From Candidatus Nanopelagicus limnes (lineage in GTDB: Bacteria; Actinomycetota; Actinomycetes; Nanopelagicales; Nanopelagicaceae): a DNA stretch of 64,000 nucleotides. Within the stretch, counting starts at the first letter, position 1; every line of letters begins with the position of its first letter. The notes under the pieces are model-generated. The model searched no databases. It was not told the origin of the DNA and saw only the letters and a list, made by a program, of their open reading frames with translations. Of the stretch, positions 9,204 to 20,170 are shown piece after piece. The stretch covers positions 1,054,001 to 1,118,000 of the forward strand of contig NZ_CP016768.2 of assembly GCF_002287885.2 (NCBI RefSeq), in the 5' to 3' direction. The position numbers and the translations under genes are program-made.

Positions 9204-9956
9204 CTACGCTAATAAGTCCCAGGCTTTAACCCCGCCAGTCACACCAGCTGAGTTAGGAATTATCTTTACTTTATAATCAAAACTTTTTAGCGCAGATTTA
9301 CTAATTCTTTGCGCATTACCCCCGCCGATATATAACTTATCCCAAATGATCATTGGATATAGCTCTTGAATTAAACTCTTTACTCGCCTTGACCATAATT
9401 GATTTCCCAAACGCCTACGTGCCTGTTCGCCAATCCATGAGTCAATAGATTTTCCATAGCGAATAGTTGAATGTGATATCTCTAAGTGAGGTGCGATAAC
9501 GCCATCACTAAAAATCGCACTCCCAAGGCCTGTGCCAAAGGTTAAAACTGTCTCTAGACCTTTTCCTGCAATCACGGCAGCAGCATGCACCTCAGCATCA
9601 TTTAAAACCAAAGTAGGCAGTTTTATTTTCTTTTTCAACATACTTTGCATATCAAAGCCATACCAAACTTTTTTTAGGTGTGGATCTACCACTCCACGAG
9701 GTCCACTTGCATTTACATAATGAGGAATAACAATTACTTTGCCGCCTCTGATCATGCCTGGCAACCCAAGGGTTACTCGCTTAATTCGGTTATCTGCTTT
9801 TACAAAATCATCAATTATGGAGATTAATTTCAAAGGGGAAAGTGGATATGGAGTTTTAAGATAAGGAAAATCAATTAAAACTTTTCCACCCTTATCAAGC
9901 ACAGAGGCCTTGATCCCAGTGCCACCGCAATCAACGGTTAGCGTTGTAACTTTCAC
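9204..9956 (-). CDS. ppgK: Polyphosphate glucokinase
   Basis: ROK-family kinase phosphorylating glucose with polyphosphate (and ATP), characteristic of actinobacteria. The 250 residues match family size. Visible are the N-terminal phosphate loop DCGGTGIKAS (9-18), LPGMIRGG, the conserved Asn-Asp pair LVLNDAEVHA, and the PPGK-type motif TFGTGLGSAIF followed by HLEISH. The start is GTG at 9956, six bases after a TAACAT -10, suggesting a leaderless transcript. It lies between guaB3 and groEL on the same strand. Confidence 0.9.
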   Translation of the reverse strand: MKVTTLTVDCGGTGIKASVLDKGGKVLIDFPYLKTPYPLSPLKLISIIDDFVKADNRIKRVTLGLPGMIRGGKVIVIPHYVNASGPRGVVDPHLKKVWYGFDMQSMLKKKIKLPTLVLNDAEVHAAAVIAGKGLETVLTFGTGLGSAIFSDGVIAPHLEISHSTIRYGKSIDSWIGEQARRRLGNQLWSRRVKSLIQELYPMIIWDKLYIGGGNAQRISKSALKSFDYKVKIIPNSAGVTGGVKAWDLLA

Positions 9957-9962
9957 CGATTG

Positions 9963-9968
9963 ATGTTA
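9963..9968 (-). promoter_or_regulatory. -10 element of a probable leaderless ppgK promoter
   Basis: TAACAT on the minus strand ends six bases before the GTG start of ppgK, the spacing expected when transcription starts at the G of the start codon. No clear -35 is seen 17-18 bases upstream and no Shine-Dalgarno precedes the GTG. Confidence 0.4.
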
Positions 9969-10013
9969 ATCGATTGCAGCTACTTTGAGAACAAGGCCTG
10001 CTGTTTAATTTAC

Positions 10014-11947
<1,934 letters not shown>

Positions 11948-12004
11948 CCTGATTTCTCCTTCTTAGATTCGGTATTACCCTCTTAAGGTGCCCCAGTTTT
12001 TCGA

Positions 12005-12031
12005 TTAGCACACAGGGCCTTAGAGTGCTAA
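12005..12031 (-). promoter_or_regulatory. CIRCE operator (HrcA binding site) upstream of groES-groEL
   Basis: Inverted repeat TTAGCACAC at 12005-12013, a 9-base spacer, and GAGTGCTAA at 12023-12031. It differs from the canonical CIRCE (TTAGCACTC-N9-GAGTGCTAA) at a single position in one arm. This is the operator for the heat-shock repressor HrcA, placed as expected upstream of groES. hrcA itself is not in the window. Confidence 0.92.
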
Positions 12032-12055
12032 AGCCAACTTTAAAGGGCGGTGCTT

Positions 12056-12078
12056 ATCAGTGCAAATTAAGCACTGAT
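12056..12078 (-). terminator. Hairpin directly after tsaD
   Basis: Perfect 8-bp stem (ATCAGTGC at 12056-12063 pairing with GCACTGAT at 12071-12078) with a 7-base loop, immediately downstream of the tsaD stop. It has no U-tract, so it may be a weak terminator or an mRNA 3' stabiliser separating tsaD from the groES promoter. Confidence 0.45.
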
Positions 12079-13104
12079 CTACCAGATCACTTGGGCTATG
12101 GAGGCGGCTGAATCAGCCCCAATGCCTATCTGAGAGGGCTTAACACCCTGACTGATCGCAAGGCTACCAAGAGCTGCAACCATCGCACCGTTGTCGGTAC
12201 ACAGCCCAATCGGTGGAATAGAAAGATTGATCTTATTGATTTCACACCTTTGTTTAGCCACCTCTCGCAATCTGCTGTTAGCAGCAACGCCTCCGGCAAT
12301 AACTAAATTATCAATACCACTTTCCTTACAAGCAGCTAGAGATTTACTAAGTAATACATCAACTACCGCTTCTTGAAAAGATGCTGCCACATCAGATTTC
12401 TTATAATTTGGTGTTTGATCTAGATACCTTGCAACTGCAGTTTTAAGGCCAGAAAATGAAAAATCATATTTGTGTTTTTCTAAATCAGTGGCACCAGTTA
12501 AACCCCGTGGAAAATTAACATGCTTTAAATCGCCATCTTTTGATTGCTTATCAATTATTGGTCCACCTGGAAAACCTAAGCCCATAATTCTGGCGATCTT
12601 GTCAAAGGCTTCACCAGCAGCGTCATCAATGGTGGCGCCCATGACTTGAACATCAGTGGCTAAGTTATTAACCTTTAAAATTGAAGAGTGGCCACCACTA
12701 ACCAATAGCGCAATAGTTGGTGTAATTTTCTTATCTGAATCTAATTGATCAACTGCAATATGAGCTGATAAATGGTTCACGCCATACAAAGGTTTGTTGA
12801 GTGCAAGTGATAAAGCAGATGCGCTACTTACCCCAACTAGTAAAGCACCAATTAAACCTGGGCCTGCAGTTACTGCAATCGCATCAATATCCTTGATCGA
12901 TACGCCCGCATCCTTTAGAGCCTGTTTAATTACCTGCTGCATAGCTTCTAAGTGAGCTCTGCTAGCAACCTCTGGAACTACACCACCAAACCTGACATGT
13001 TGTTCAACACTTGATGAAATTACATTTGCCAGTAATTTTCGCCCGTCAACTATGCCAACCGCGGTCTCATCGCAGGAGGTTTCAATACCAAGAACTAGCG
13101 CCAT
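12079..13104 (-). CDS. tsaD: tRNA N6-threonylcarbamoyladenosine transferase TsaD
   Basis: Transfers the threonylcarbamoyl group to A37 of ANN-decoding tRNAs, within the TsaB-TsaD-TsaE complex. The 341 residues are typical. Visible are [12 protein letters not shown] (6-17), the metal ligands His111 and His115 in [16 protein letters not shown] and the C-terminal [12 protein letters not shown]. It overlaps the upstream tsaB-rimI fusion by one base, so the three tsa genes form one operon leading to groES-groEL, as in mycobacteria. Confidence 0.97.
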   Translation of the reverse strand: MALVLGIETSCDETAVGIVDGRKLLANVISSSVEQHVRFGGVVPEVASRAHLEAMQQVIKQALKDAGVSIKDIDAIAVTAGPGLIGALLVGVSSASALSLALNKPLYGVNHLSAHIAVDQLDSDKKITPTIALLVSGGHSSILKVNNLATDVQVMGATIDDAAGEAFDKIARIMGLGFPGGPIIDKQSKDGDLKHVNFPRGLTGATDLEKHKYDFSFSGLKTAVARYLDQTPNYKKSDVAASFQEAVVDVLLSKSLAACKESGIDNLVIAGGVAANSRLREVAKQRCEINKINLSIPPIGLCTDNGAMVAALGSLAISQGVKPSQIGIGADSAASIAQVIW

Positions 13105-14102
13105 TACTTAAGCTCCTTGCGCATTACAACAGCAGTTAATCCTGGGCCGTAGTAATTCTCTCTTCTAGAAATTTCAATAAATCCAAAGGATTCATACAGG
13201 GGACGGGCCTGATCATTTCCTAATCTCATTTCAAGCATTATTGCTTGTGCTTTTTTAACTCTGGCCCAATCAATTAGCCGCTTTAACAACTCTCGGCCAA
13301 TACCTTTTCGCCGGTAATCTGCTGCCACAGTTATTGTGTGAATGTCAGCCACATCTGCAACATAGAAAATTCCGGCATATGCAATTAATTGCCCTTCAAA
13401 CTCAGCAGCTAAGTAATGCGCAGTTTTGGGCGCCTTAGCAAACTCCTCTTTAAATTGCCCAGCACTCCAAGCAGCCTTTGCATAAACCTCTTTTTCAATT
13501 GCAGTTGCACTTACTAAATCCAGTGCTGTCATCGGCCGAAACTTAACCCCGATTGGAAGTGGATAAGCATCTGGTTTTCTTATGTAAATTGGTTGTTCAA
13601 CAGATTTACTACTTTGCGCGATTTTGGCTAACGCCGCTGGATCTGGATAGTACTCACCCTCATTTAGTACTGGGATGCCAAACTTTTCTAATTCACTTGC
13701 ATTACTAACTGCTGGCTCAGTTATTCGAATACCATCTTTATACCTTGCCCAAAATCTCTCTTTACGTCTGGCATCAGTTGAAATTATAAATTCATCTTTA
13801 TTAATGCCAGCAGCCATCGCATCTAGTGAGCAAACTCCAACCCAATCAATTTCAGAAGCAAGTGCAAAACTTTGAGCAAAAGCTATTCCAACTCTTAAGC
13901 CAGTAAATGGGCCAGGGCCCATACCAACAGCAACTAAATCTATTTTGTTGTTTAGCACGAGTGCTTGTGAAACCAGCTTTGGTAGTACTTCACCATGAGC
14001 AAGTGGGTCAATATGTGATTGATTAAATGTAACTTTGCCATCACAAATTAGTGCAACGGAGGTTTTTGAGGTTGAGGTATCAATCGCTAATACATTGCTC
14101 AT
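13104..14102 (-). CDS. tsaB-rimI: TsaB-RimI fusion: t6A complex subunit fused to ribosomal-protein acetyltransferase
   Basis: 332 residues carrying two normally separate proteins. Residues 1-180 are TsaB, an ASKHA-fold scaffold of the t6A complex ([33 protein letters not shown] at 61-79, ending [11 protein letters not shown]). Residues 187-332 are a GNAT acetyltransferase of RimI type: acetyl-CoA loop [10 protein letters not shown] from 264, then [19 protein letters not shown]. RimI acetylates the N-terminus of ribosomal protein S18. In relatives the two are adjacent genes; here they are one frame with a linker of only a few residues. Overlaps tsaE by 4 bp. Confidence 0.93.
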   Translation of the reverse strand: MSNVLAIDTSTSKTSVALICDGKVTFNQSHIDPLAHGEVLPKLVSQALVLNNKIDLVAVGMGPGPFTGLRVGIAFAQSFALASEIDWVGVCSLDAMAAGINKDEFIISTDARRKERFWARYKDGIRITEPAVSNASELEKFGIPVLNEGEYYPDPAALAKIAQSSKSVEQPIYIRKPDAYPLPIGVKFRPMTALDLVSATAIEKEVYAKAAWSAGQFKEEFAKAPKTAHYLAAEFEGQLIAYAGIFYVADVADIHTITVAADYRRKGIGRELLKRLIDWARVKKAQAIMLEMRLGNDQARPLYESFGFIEISRRENYYGPGLTAVVMRKELK

Positions 14103-14542
14103 AATTTAAAGTTATCCCAACGATCTCCCACCATTACAAACTCTACTTGGCGTTGATCATCTTTTTGCCCACGATCAATATTTATCTCTAAGTATTGATC
14201 GGTAAGGGTTGAAACAAAATCTTTACCCCACTCAATCACAAACACACTGCTTGCTAAATAACTTTCAAAATCTAAATCTGCAAAATTACTTGGATTAGAG
14301 TCCAGTAATCGATAGGCATCAATGTGAATGAAATTTGGATTTCCCTTATGAATTCGACTAATCACAAATGTTGGTGAGGTGACTCCTAATATTTTAAATG
14401 CTGATGCAATTCCTTGAGTTAATACCGTCTTGCCAGCACCTAGTTCACCATTTAATACCACCACATCTGATGGCTTTAATTGCCGGCCGATTTTTTCACC
14501 TAACTCAAACATCTGCTCGGGTGAATTAATTTGAATATTCAT
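14099..14542 (-). CDS. tsaE: tRNA threonylcarbamoyladenosine biosynthesis ATPase TsaE
   Basis: P-loop ATPase that energises turnover of the TsaBD complex in t6A synthesis. 147 residues, usual length, with Walker A GELGAGKT at 32-39, TSPTFVISR, and the HIDAYRL and FVIEWG motifs. First gene of the tsaE-tsaB/rimI-tsaD operon. A TATAAA element lies 13 bases before the ATG and no Shine-Dalgarno is visible, so the leader is probably very short. In many actinobacteria alr is the immediate upstream neighbour; here a transporter block intervenes. Confidence 0.95.
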   Translation of the reverse strand: MNIQINSPEQMFELGEKIGRQLKPSDVVVLNGELGAGKTVLTQGIASAFKILGVTSPTFVISRIHKGNPNFIHIDAYRLLDSNPSNFADLDFESYLASSVFVIEWGKDFVSTLTDQYLEINIDRGQKDDQRQVEFVMVGDRWDNFKL

Positions 14543-14570
14543 CAGGAGGTTAGTTTATAGAGAATGAAAA

Positions 14571-14596
14571 CGGGCCCCTAGTTTCCTAGAGGCCCG
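14571..14596 (-). terminator. Strong GC-rich hairpin between the hydrolase gene and tsaE
   Basis: Stem of 10 pairs with one C-A mismatch (CGGGCC + CTAG pairing with CTAG + GGCCCG) closed by a four-base loop, 18 bp after the hydrolase stop. On the minus strand it is followed by GTTTTCATTC, a weak U-tract. It probably ends the liv-hydrolase transcript and isolates tsaE. Confidence 0.7.
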
Positions 14597-14613
14597 CTTA
14601 ATTTCTTACTTAC

Positions 14614-16218
14614 TTATTGACGGAACTTCAGCAATGGTGCTGCGAAGTTTGGATCAACAAACAAGTTTGGCTCATTCTTAATTGCAGCCTTTACAGCTGA
14701 GTTAGAAGGAAGCTTGCCAGTCTTGGCTGCAGATGCTGCAAGTTTTGCAATAGCCAGGATTTGGCTAGTTGTGTAGTTGCAGTGACCTGTTCCATTTGTT
14801 TTAACAGCTGGCGTAATAGGTGCGCCGGCTGATGAGAACTGGGTATATGAATCATCTGGCTTATTCCAAATTGTTAGAAGTTTGCCTGACTTTGATACAC
14901 CACTTGCAACAGATGCTTCATACTGATTCTTCAAGTATTGAGCAGCTCCTGCTGGAGCAATTTGATCAGCAGTTGCGGCAAGTTGAATAGTTGGAACTTC
15001 AATCTTGCCCTGTAGTTGATAGACGCTATTCATCTTTGCAACCGCAGCAGCATTTGCTTTTACGCGAGGCATTAATGAAAGGTAACCAAGAACAGCAGTA
15101 GCGTTGCTTCGACCAGTTAATGGTGCAGCAAACTGATCTAATTCTTCTGCAACACGGGCTGCATAATTTGTAGTTGAGTTATCAAAGACAACTCCACCGT
15201 AGCGAACCTCCATGTCATAGTTAGCAATAACTGCAAGGATCGCAGCTTCTGCTCCGTTTTCTAGAACAGCAAGCGCTGGGCTTAGTACCAAACCAAATGT
15301 GGTCTCAGATGCACCAGCAGGACCTGATGAAGCATCATAAGTATTTGATTGAGTTGGAATGCCTGCCATTAGACCAAGAAGCAATACAACGCTTCGCACT
15401 GGAAGCGCTTGTAAAGCAGCTGGCGCAGTTGTAGTTGATGGCCATGCTGGAGCAGTTGGATTAGCAGCGATTGCTGCTGATAAAGCTCCCAAGGTAGTCA
15501 GCACTGTGCCAAGATCTGTAAGCATTTCAACATAACCTGCTTGACCAGCTGAGTAATTTGTTCCCTTAATTGCTGGGTTGAATAATGTCTTCATACCCCA
15601 TAGGAAATCTCCAGCCATTGTAATTTCAGCCTGAGCTGAATCTGCAATACACATTGGTGCTACAGCATCGACCGCTCCTGGCATTTGTTCAGCCAGTGAC
15701 TGTGCGGCAAGCCCACCTAGTGAATTACCCCAAGTTACAACTTTGTTGATCTTTGAGTACTTGTCACGGGCAATTGTTAATACCTGAAGAGCTGATTCAA
15801 CGCTCTCTTCAAGGTTCCATCCTTGGTTTTGCACACCAGCTCCAGCTAACGCAAAACCTTGCGCTAGAAGTGCTGCGGCAACCTCTTCAGATGGTGCAAC
15901 ATCAGCTGCGTAATTAATTAGTGAACCCTTAGGTGCAACTACTGGGATTGCTGGCAGGTTGACGTTGTAACGAATTCCATGTGAGTAAACCATCAATGTG
16001 CCATTGAACTTGGCTGGCATGATGATTTCATACTTGGACTTGTTCATATCTGTGCCTGTGCACTTTTCAATATCAACTACTTTGATGCCAGAAAGAATGG
16101 TTGTCTCTTGGCAATCATCAGCAGCACGAGCAACTGTTGGAACAGCTACTGTGAATGCTGCGATTAATGCAGCTGAAGAAAGGGCAACTAGACCCTTAGT
16201 TAGTTTTAGATTTTTCAT
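14614..16218 (-). CDS. Secreted alpha/beta hydrolase
   Basis: Predicted exported 534-residue serine hydrolase. A signal peptide is clear: KNLKLTKGL, a hydrophobic core, then VPTVARA with cleavage near residue 32. The alpha/beta-hydrolase triad is visible: nucleophile Ser166 in WGNSLGG, Asp418 in LAATADQIAP and His479 in GTGHCNY, with a GTLMVYSHG oxyanion strand near 73-81. An insertion of about 200 residues between Ser166 and the acid would form a cap. Esterase, amidase and peptidase functions are all possible. The ATG overlaps the stop of the binding-protein gene by 4 bp, so it is coupled to the Liv-type importer and may release its substrate outside the membrane (inference). Confidence 0.85.
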   Translation of the reverse strand: MKNLKLTKGLVALSSAALIAAFTVAVPTVARAADDCQETTILSGIKVVDIEKCTGTDMNKSKYEIIMPAKFNGTLMVYSHGIRYNVNLPAIPVVAPKGSLINYAADVAPSEEVAAALLAQGFALAGAGVQNQGWNLEESVESALQVLTIARDKYSKINKVVTWGNSLGGLAAQSLAEQMPGAVDAVAPMCIADSAQAEITMAGDFLWGMKTLFNPAIKGTNYSAGQAGYVEMLTDLGTVLTTLGALSAAIAANPTAPAWPSTTTAPAALQALPVRSVVLLLGLMAGIPTQSNTYDASSGPAGASETTFGLVLSPALAVLENGAEAAILAVIANYDMEVRYGGVVFDNSTTNYAARVAEELDQFAAPLTGRSNATAVLGYLSLMPRVKANAAAVAKMNSVYQLQGKIEVPTIQLAATADQIAPAGAAQYLKNQYEASVASGVSKSGKLLTIWNKPDDSYTQFSSAGAPITPAVKTNGTGHCNYTTSQILAIAKLAASAAKTGKLPSNSAVKAAIKNEPNLFVDPNFAAPLLKFRQ

Positions 16219-17525
16219 GAGTTTGTTGGTATCCCATTCTTAGGCATTGTTGGACGAACGAAGTTTGATACTTCAACTGCTCCAGCACCTGAATCAGTTG
16301 TGTAAACAACTAGTTTGCCGCCGTATGGCTTTCCTTCACCCTTAGCGTTTAATTGGCTTACCCAGTAACCGTTGTAACCAACACGGCTAGTAGCTGAATA
16401 ACCAAGTGGAACTAATCCTGCGCTAGCAAAGGTTGATCCCTTAGCTTCAATTGCAGACATAAGTCCGGCACGAGTTAGGTTCTTACCAGCAGCACGTAGT
16501 GCCTGCACAGTTAGCATCGCTGAGTTCATTCCAGCAAGTACGTAGTTATCAAAGGTGATTCCCTTGTTGTACTTAGTGTTGATATCAATGAATTGCTTAA
16601 CATATGGATCAGTTAGATCCTTTGCATCTGGCATAAAGCTTGCAGAAACGATGCCATCAATAGTTGTTGACTTAACACCTAGCGCAAGCAGAGTGTTTGC
16701 ATCAGCACCGACTGAACCTGCCAAGAAAGTAAACTTCTTAGTTAGCTCTAACTTCTCTGCTGCCTTCAAGATTATGGCAGTCACATCAGTTGTTCCAAAC
16801 AAAACCAATACTGGCTTTCCTGGTACAGCGCCAAGAGCGGCAAGAGCACCTTCAGCTCTAGCTGCAGTCATGGTTCCCTGTGGGTAAAGTGTTGGTGATA
16901 ATGTGAATTTGTGACCCGCTGTTGTAAATCCTGCAACACCATCTGAACCAAACTCATCATCTTGAGCGATCATAAATGTGGCTTGGCCTGGGAAATTATC
17001 CTTAATTACCTTTGCCATCACCTTTGCTTCCATGTTGTACGTTGGAAGCACCATAAATGTAGTTGGGTACTTAGCCTTATTAGTAAATCCACTGAAGCCG
17101 GTGTTTATAAATAGATCAGGAACATTGTTCTTAGCAAGAGCGGCTGCTGTGTAAGCCTTGGAGTGTGTAGCAGTTCCAAGTGCGCCAACTAGTGCAAAAA
17201 CTTTGTCCTTTAAAATTAGGTTTGTGGTTTGAGTAGCTGCAAGTGTTGGCAGGTACTTGTCATCACGAATAACTAGTGAGATCTTGCGACCATTTACTCC
17301 ACCATTTGCATTGATGTAGTCGAAGTAGGCGCGCATGGCTCCTGGCACCTTGCCGTATACAAGTCCAGCTGATCCGGTAAGAGGGGTTGAAACACCCAAC
17401 TTAATCGAAGTTGCTGTTACGCCTGTCGAATCGGCATGAGCGGGCACAGTGCTGAGCACCATGGCGCTTGTTGCCACAATCGCTGAAGCAAGGATTGCTC
17501 GCTTCATACTTTTGTTTCTGATCAT
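16215..17525 (-). CDS. livK: Liv-type ABC transporter substrate-binding protein
   Basis: Extracytoplasmic binding protein of the branched-chain-amino-acid (LivK, type I periplasmic-binding fold) family, 436 residues. A Sec signal peptide (MKRAILASAIVATSAMVLS, cleavage after AHA near residue 31) lacks a lipobox Cys. The mature start GVTATSIKLGVSTPLTG and GGVNGRKISLVIRDDKY are family hallmarks. The ATG at 17525 is chosen because GAAGGAAAT lies just upstream. Ligand is not predictable: LivK homologues bind amino acids, amides, urea or aromatic compounds. Last transporter gene, 46 bp after livM. Confidence 0.9.
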   Translation of the reverse strand: MIRNKSMKRAILASAIVATSAMVLSTVPAHADSTGVTATSIKLGVSTPLTGSAGLVYGKVPGAMRAYFDYINANGGVNGRKISLVIRDDKYLPTLAATQTTNLILKDKVFALVGALGTATHSKAYTAAALAKNNVPDLFINTGFSGFTNKAKYPTTFMVLPTYNMEAKVMAKVIKDNFPGQATFMIAQDDEFGSDGVAGFTTAGHKFTLSPTLYPQGTMTAARAEGALAALGAVPGKPVLVLFGTTDVTAIILKAAEKLELTKKFTFLAGSVGADANTLLALGVKSTTIDGIVSASFMPDAKDLTDPYVKQFIDINTKYNKGITFDNYVLAGMNSAMLTVQALRAAGKNLTRAGLMSAIEAKGSTFASAGLVPLGYSATSRVGYNGYWVSQLNAKGEGKPYGGKLVVYTTDSGAGAVEVSNFVRPTMPKNGIPTNS

Positions 17526-17571
17526 TTATTTCCTTCCCTAGGGTTTACTTACTTGGTAAAATTGATACAAC

Positions 17572-18561
17572 TTAGTGATGCTTTTTGAGTAGATGCCCTG
17601 GACCATTTGGCGTGAACACCACTGCCAAGATCAGCAGCGCACTCACGATAAATCCCGGCAACACCGTGGTAAAGCCTTCCGAACCTCCAATACGAGATAC
17701 TAACGAATCGGCGATTTCAGGTATAGCAACCAGCACCAACCCCCCAAGAATGACACCCTTTAGGCTGTACAGGCCAGTAACAACGGCGGCTCCCAGCAGA
17801 GAAAAGGAGAGACTAAGCGGGAAAGCGCTCGGAGAGACCCCGCTAATTAGCATTACCAGCAAACCCCCAGATAAACCCGCCACCCCAGAGCTAATTGCAA
17901 ATGCATTCACCTTTAATCGCCCAACATTAATTCCAGCCAGCTGGGCTGCAACAGGATTATCTCTTACTGCTTTAAAAGTTCTGCCATACCTGGAAGAAAG
18001 TAAATTAACAATAAAGAAAACCATAATTAATGCAGCAAGTGAACTTATCCAAAAAAACCATTTGTACTGTGAGAAATCTTCGCCAAATCTTGCTGGTGGT
18101 AAGCCAACATCAAAAACAATTCCCTCTTCCGCTCCCAAGATTGGAAATTGATTGGCAAGAGTTGGTAGTGAAATTGCTAAGGCCAATGTGGTTCCAGCTA
18201 AATATGGACCACTTAATCTTGCTGCAATTAAACCCAAAATCAAACCAAATACTCCAGCAACAAGCGCTGACATAATCAAACCAATAACTGGGTGCCAACC
18301 AGCATTAAATATAGAAAGTGCTCCTGCGTATGCACCCACTGCCATCAATGCACTCTGTCCTAGGGATAATTGTCCGCTGTAACCAGTAAGTAAAATCACT
18401 GAAGTTATTCCTAAGGCATAAGTGGCAACAAATGAGCCTTGATACAACTCAAGATCACCTACTCGGTCTCCTAAAATTAGTAATAGCCAGCCAAACAAAA
18501 CAAATAAAAATAAACGCTTTCTTGTTGTTATTGGTTTATGCACCTTGCCAGCTTTCTTCAC
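17572..18561 (-). CDS. livM: Liv-type ABC transporter permease LivM
   Basis: Inner-membrane permease of the HAAT family, 329 residues with about nine hydrophobic segments. Typical sequences are LLTGYSGQLSLGQSALMAVGAYAGA (read in parts, near residue 60), RYGRTFKAVRDNPVAAQLAGINVGRLK, the cytoplasmic coupling region, and a C-terminal FTPNGPGHLL. The start is GTG at 18561, directly adjacent to the livH stop (TAAGTG), indicating coupled translation. Pairs with LivH to form the translocation channel. Confidence 0.92.
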   Translation of the reverse strand: MKKAGKVHKPITTRKRLFLFVLFGWLLLILGDRVGDLELYQGSFVATYALGITSVILLTGYSGQLSLGQSALMAVGAYAGALSIFNAGWHPVIGLIMSALVAGVFGLILGLIAARLSGPYLAGTTLALAISLPTLANQFPILGAEEGIVFDVGLPPARFGEDFSQYKWFFWISSLAALIMVFFIVNLLSSRYGRTFKAVRDNPVAAQLAGINVGRLKVNAFAISSGVAGLSGGLLVMLISGVSPSAFPLSLSFSLLGAAVVTGLYSLKGVILGGLVLVAIPEIADSLVSRIGGSEGFTTVLPGFIVSALLILAVVFTPNGPGHLLKKHH

Positions 18562-19458
18562 TTAGGCACCTCGACTCTTCTTTGGCGCAAAGAGCCCAGC
18601 TGGTTTAACTAGTAAAACTAAGATTAAAACTATAAATGCGGTAGGGAAAAATAATTTAGGACTGATGTATGTCGTTGAGAAGATAATTGCAAAACCTAAA
18701 ATCATGGCGCCAGCTACTGCGCCAAACAAACTCTCTAGCCCACCGATAACAGCTGCAATAAAACCGAGGACTAGTAACAGGTCCATAGCATTCGGATATA
18801 AGAAGTAACCAGGTATATAAAGCATGCCAGCTAAGCCACCAGATGCTCCAGCAATTGCCCAACCTAAGGTGCGAACTGAGTCCACCTTAATTCCAGATAA
18901 TTTTGCAATCTCTGGTGAGTATGCAGATGCCCGCAGCGCTAATCCAATATTTGTTTTTTGGAATAAAAGAGTTAAAAGCAGCATAGCAATCGCCACAAAG
19001 ACTAAAACTAATAGATTGTAATTACTAAATGCGATTACAGTTCCCATTATCTTGTAACCACCAGTTGATACTGGCGCTTCAATTGATTGGTTTGTAATGC
19101 CCCAAACAAATCCGATCACTGCTTGAATTATTCCGAGCAAACCAAGGGTTGCCACAACTGGTGCAATCATCACAATTGGCCCAGATTTAACCCGCTTGAA
19201 TATCGGACGCATAAAGAATCTATCTATAACAGCTCCAATTACTGCTCCACTTACTACTGCCACCACTAGGGCAATCCAGAATGAACCAGTTCGTTGAATA
19301 ACTGTGTAGCCAATATAGGTTGTTAAAACAGCTTGGCCAGCTTGAGCAAAGTTAATTACACGCGTTGACCGCCATACTAAAACTATTGCAATGGCCATCA
19401 AGGCGTAAATTGCACCAGATGTTAGGGATGTGAGAACTGCAGTAATAAATTGCGTCAT
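18562..19458 (-). CDS. livH: Liv-type ABC transporter permease LivH
   Basis: Second HAAT-family permease, 298 residues with about eight membrane segments. Recognisable are LTSGAIYALMAIAIVLVW, STRVINFAQAGQAVL, the coupling loop ALRASAYSPEIAKLSGIKVDSVR and the late GGLESLFGAVAGAMILG segment. Lies 1 bp after livF and abuts livM; part of the livGFHMK cassette. Confidence 0.92.
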   Translation of the reverse strand: MTQFITAVLTSLTSGAIYALMAIAIVLVWRSTRVINFAQAGQAVLTTYIGYTVIQRTGSFWIALVVAVVSGAVIGAVIDRFFMRPIFKRVKSGPIVMIAPVVATLGLLGIIQAVIGFVWGITNQSIEAPVSTGGYKIMGTVIAFSNYNLLVLVFVAIAMLLLTLLFQKTNIGLALRASAYSPEIAKLSGIKVDSVRTLGWAIAGASGGLAGMLYIPGYFLYPNAMDLLLVLGFIAAVIGGLESLFGAVAGAMILGFAIIFSTTYISPKLFFPTAFIVLILVLLVKPAGLFAPKKSRGA

Positions 19459-19459
19459 T

Positions 19460-20170
19460 TTAGAACCCCAAATAGGCAGAGCGAACTGCCGGATCGTTTA
19501 GTAGCTTTTCTGCAGAATCAATCAATACAACTGAGCCAAGACTTAACACTATTCCTTCATCAGCAATCTTTAATGCACCCATTGCATTTTGTTCTACGAG
19601 CACAACAGTAAGATCCATTTTCTTTACTAGGGATTTAATTGTTTGAAAGATCTGTTCAACAATAAGTGGTGCAAGTCCAAGAGAGGGCTCATCGAGTAGA
19701 AGTAATTTTGGTCGAGCAATTAGTGCTCTGCCAATAGCAAGCATCTGTCGTTCGCCACCAGAGAGTGAGCCAGCAGATTGAGACATCCGCTGACCTAAGA
19801 TTGGAAATAGTTCAACAACTTCATTTGTAGCAGCTGCTACATCTTTTTTATCTTTGCGCCAAAGTCCAGTTAAAGCTAAATTATCTTTCACACTCAACTC
19901 TGCAATTACAGATTTACCATCAGATACATGCATAATCCCAGAGCGTGCTAAATCTTCAGCACGTTTACCTAGTATTGAAACGCCATTCCAACTCGCACTC
20001 CCTGAAGCTGCATCCTTTAAGCCAGATAAGGTTCTTAGCAGTGTGGTTTTACCAGCACCATTTGCGCCGATGATCGCTGCCAGTTGTCCTTGTGGAACTT
20101 TAAATGAGACATTATTTATAGCTCGAATTGCACCGTGATCAATTGTTAATCCTTCAACAATAAGGCTCAA
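19460..20170 (-). CDS. livF: Liv-type ABC transporter ATPase LivF
   Basis: ATP-binding subunit, 236 residues. Walker A GANGAGKT at 35-42, signature LSGGERQMLAIGRAL, Walker B LLLLDEPSLGLAP and switch His replaced by the LivF-type VLVEQNAMGAL. The C-terminus DPAVRSAYLGF is characteristic of LivF. The start is TTG, overlapping the livG stop by 4 bp. Because its signature is intact, it should supply the signature for at least one ATP site of the LivG-LivF heterodimer. Confidence 0.93.
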   Translation of the reverse strand: MSLIVEGLTIDHGAIRAINNVSFKVPQGQLAAIIGANGAGKTTLLRTLSGLKDAASGSASWNGVSILGKRAEDLARSGIMHVSDGKSVIAELSVKDNLALTGLWRKDKKDVAAATNEVVELFPILGQRMSQSAGSLSGGERQMLAIGRALIARPKLLLLDEPSLGLAPLIVEQIFQTIKSLVKKMDLTVVLVEQNAMGALKIADEGIVLSLGSVVLIDSAEKLLNDPAVRSAYLGF

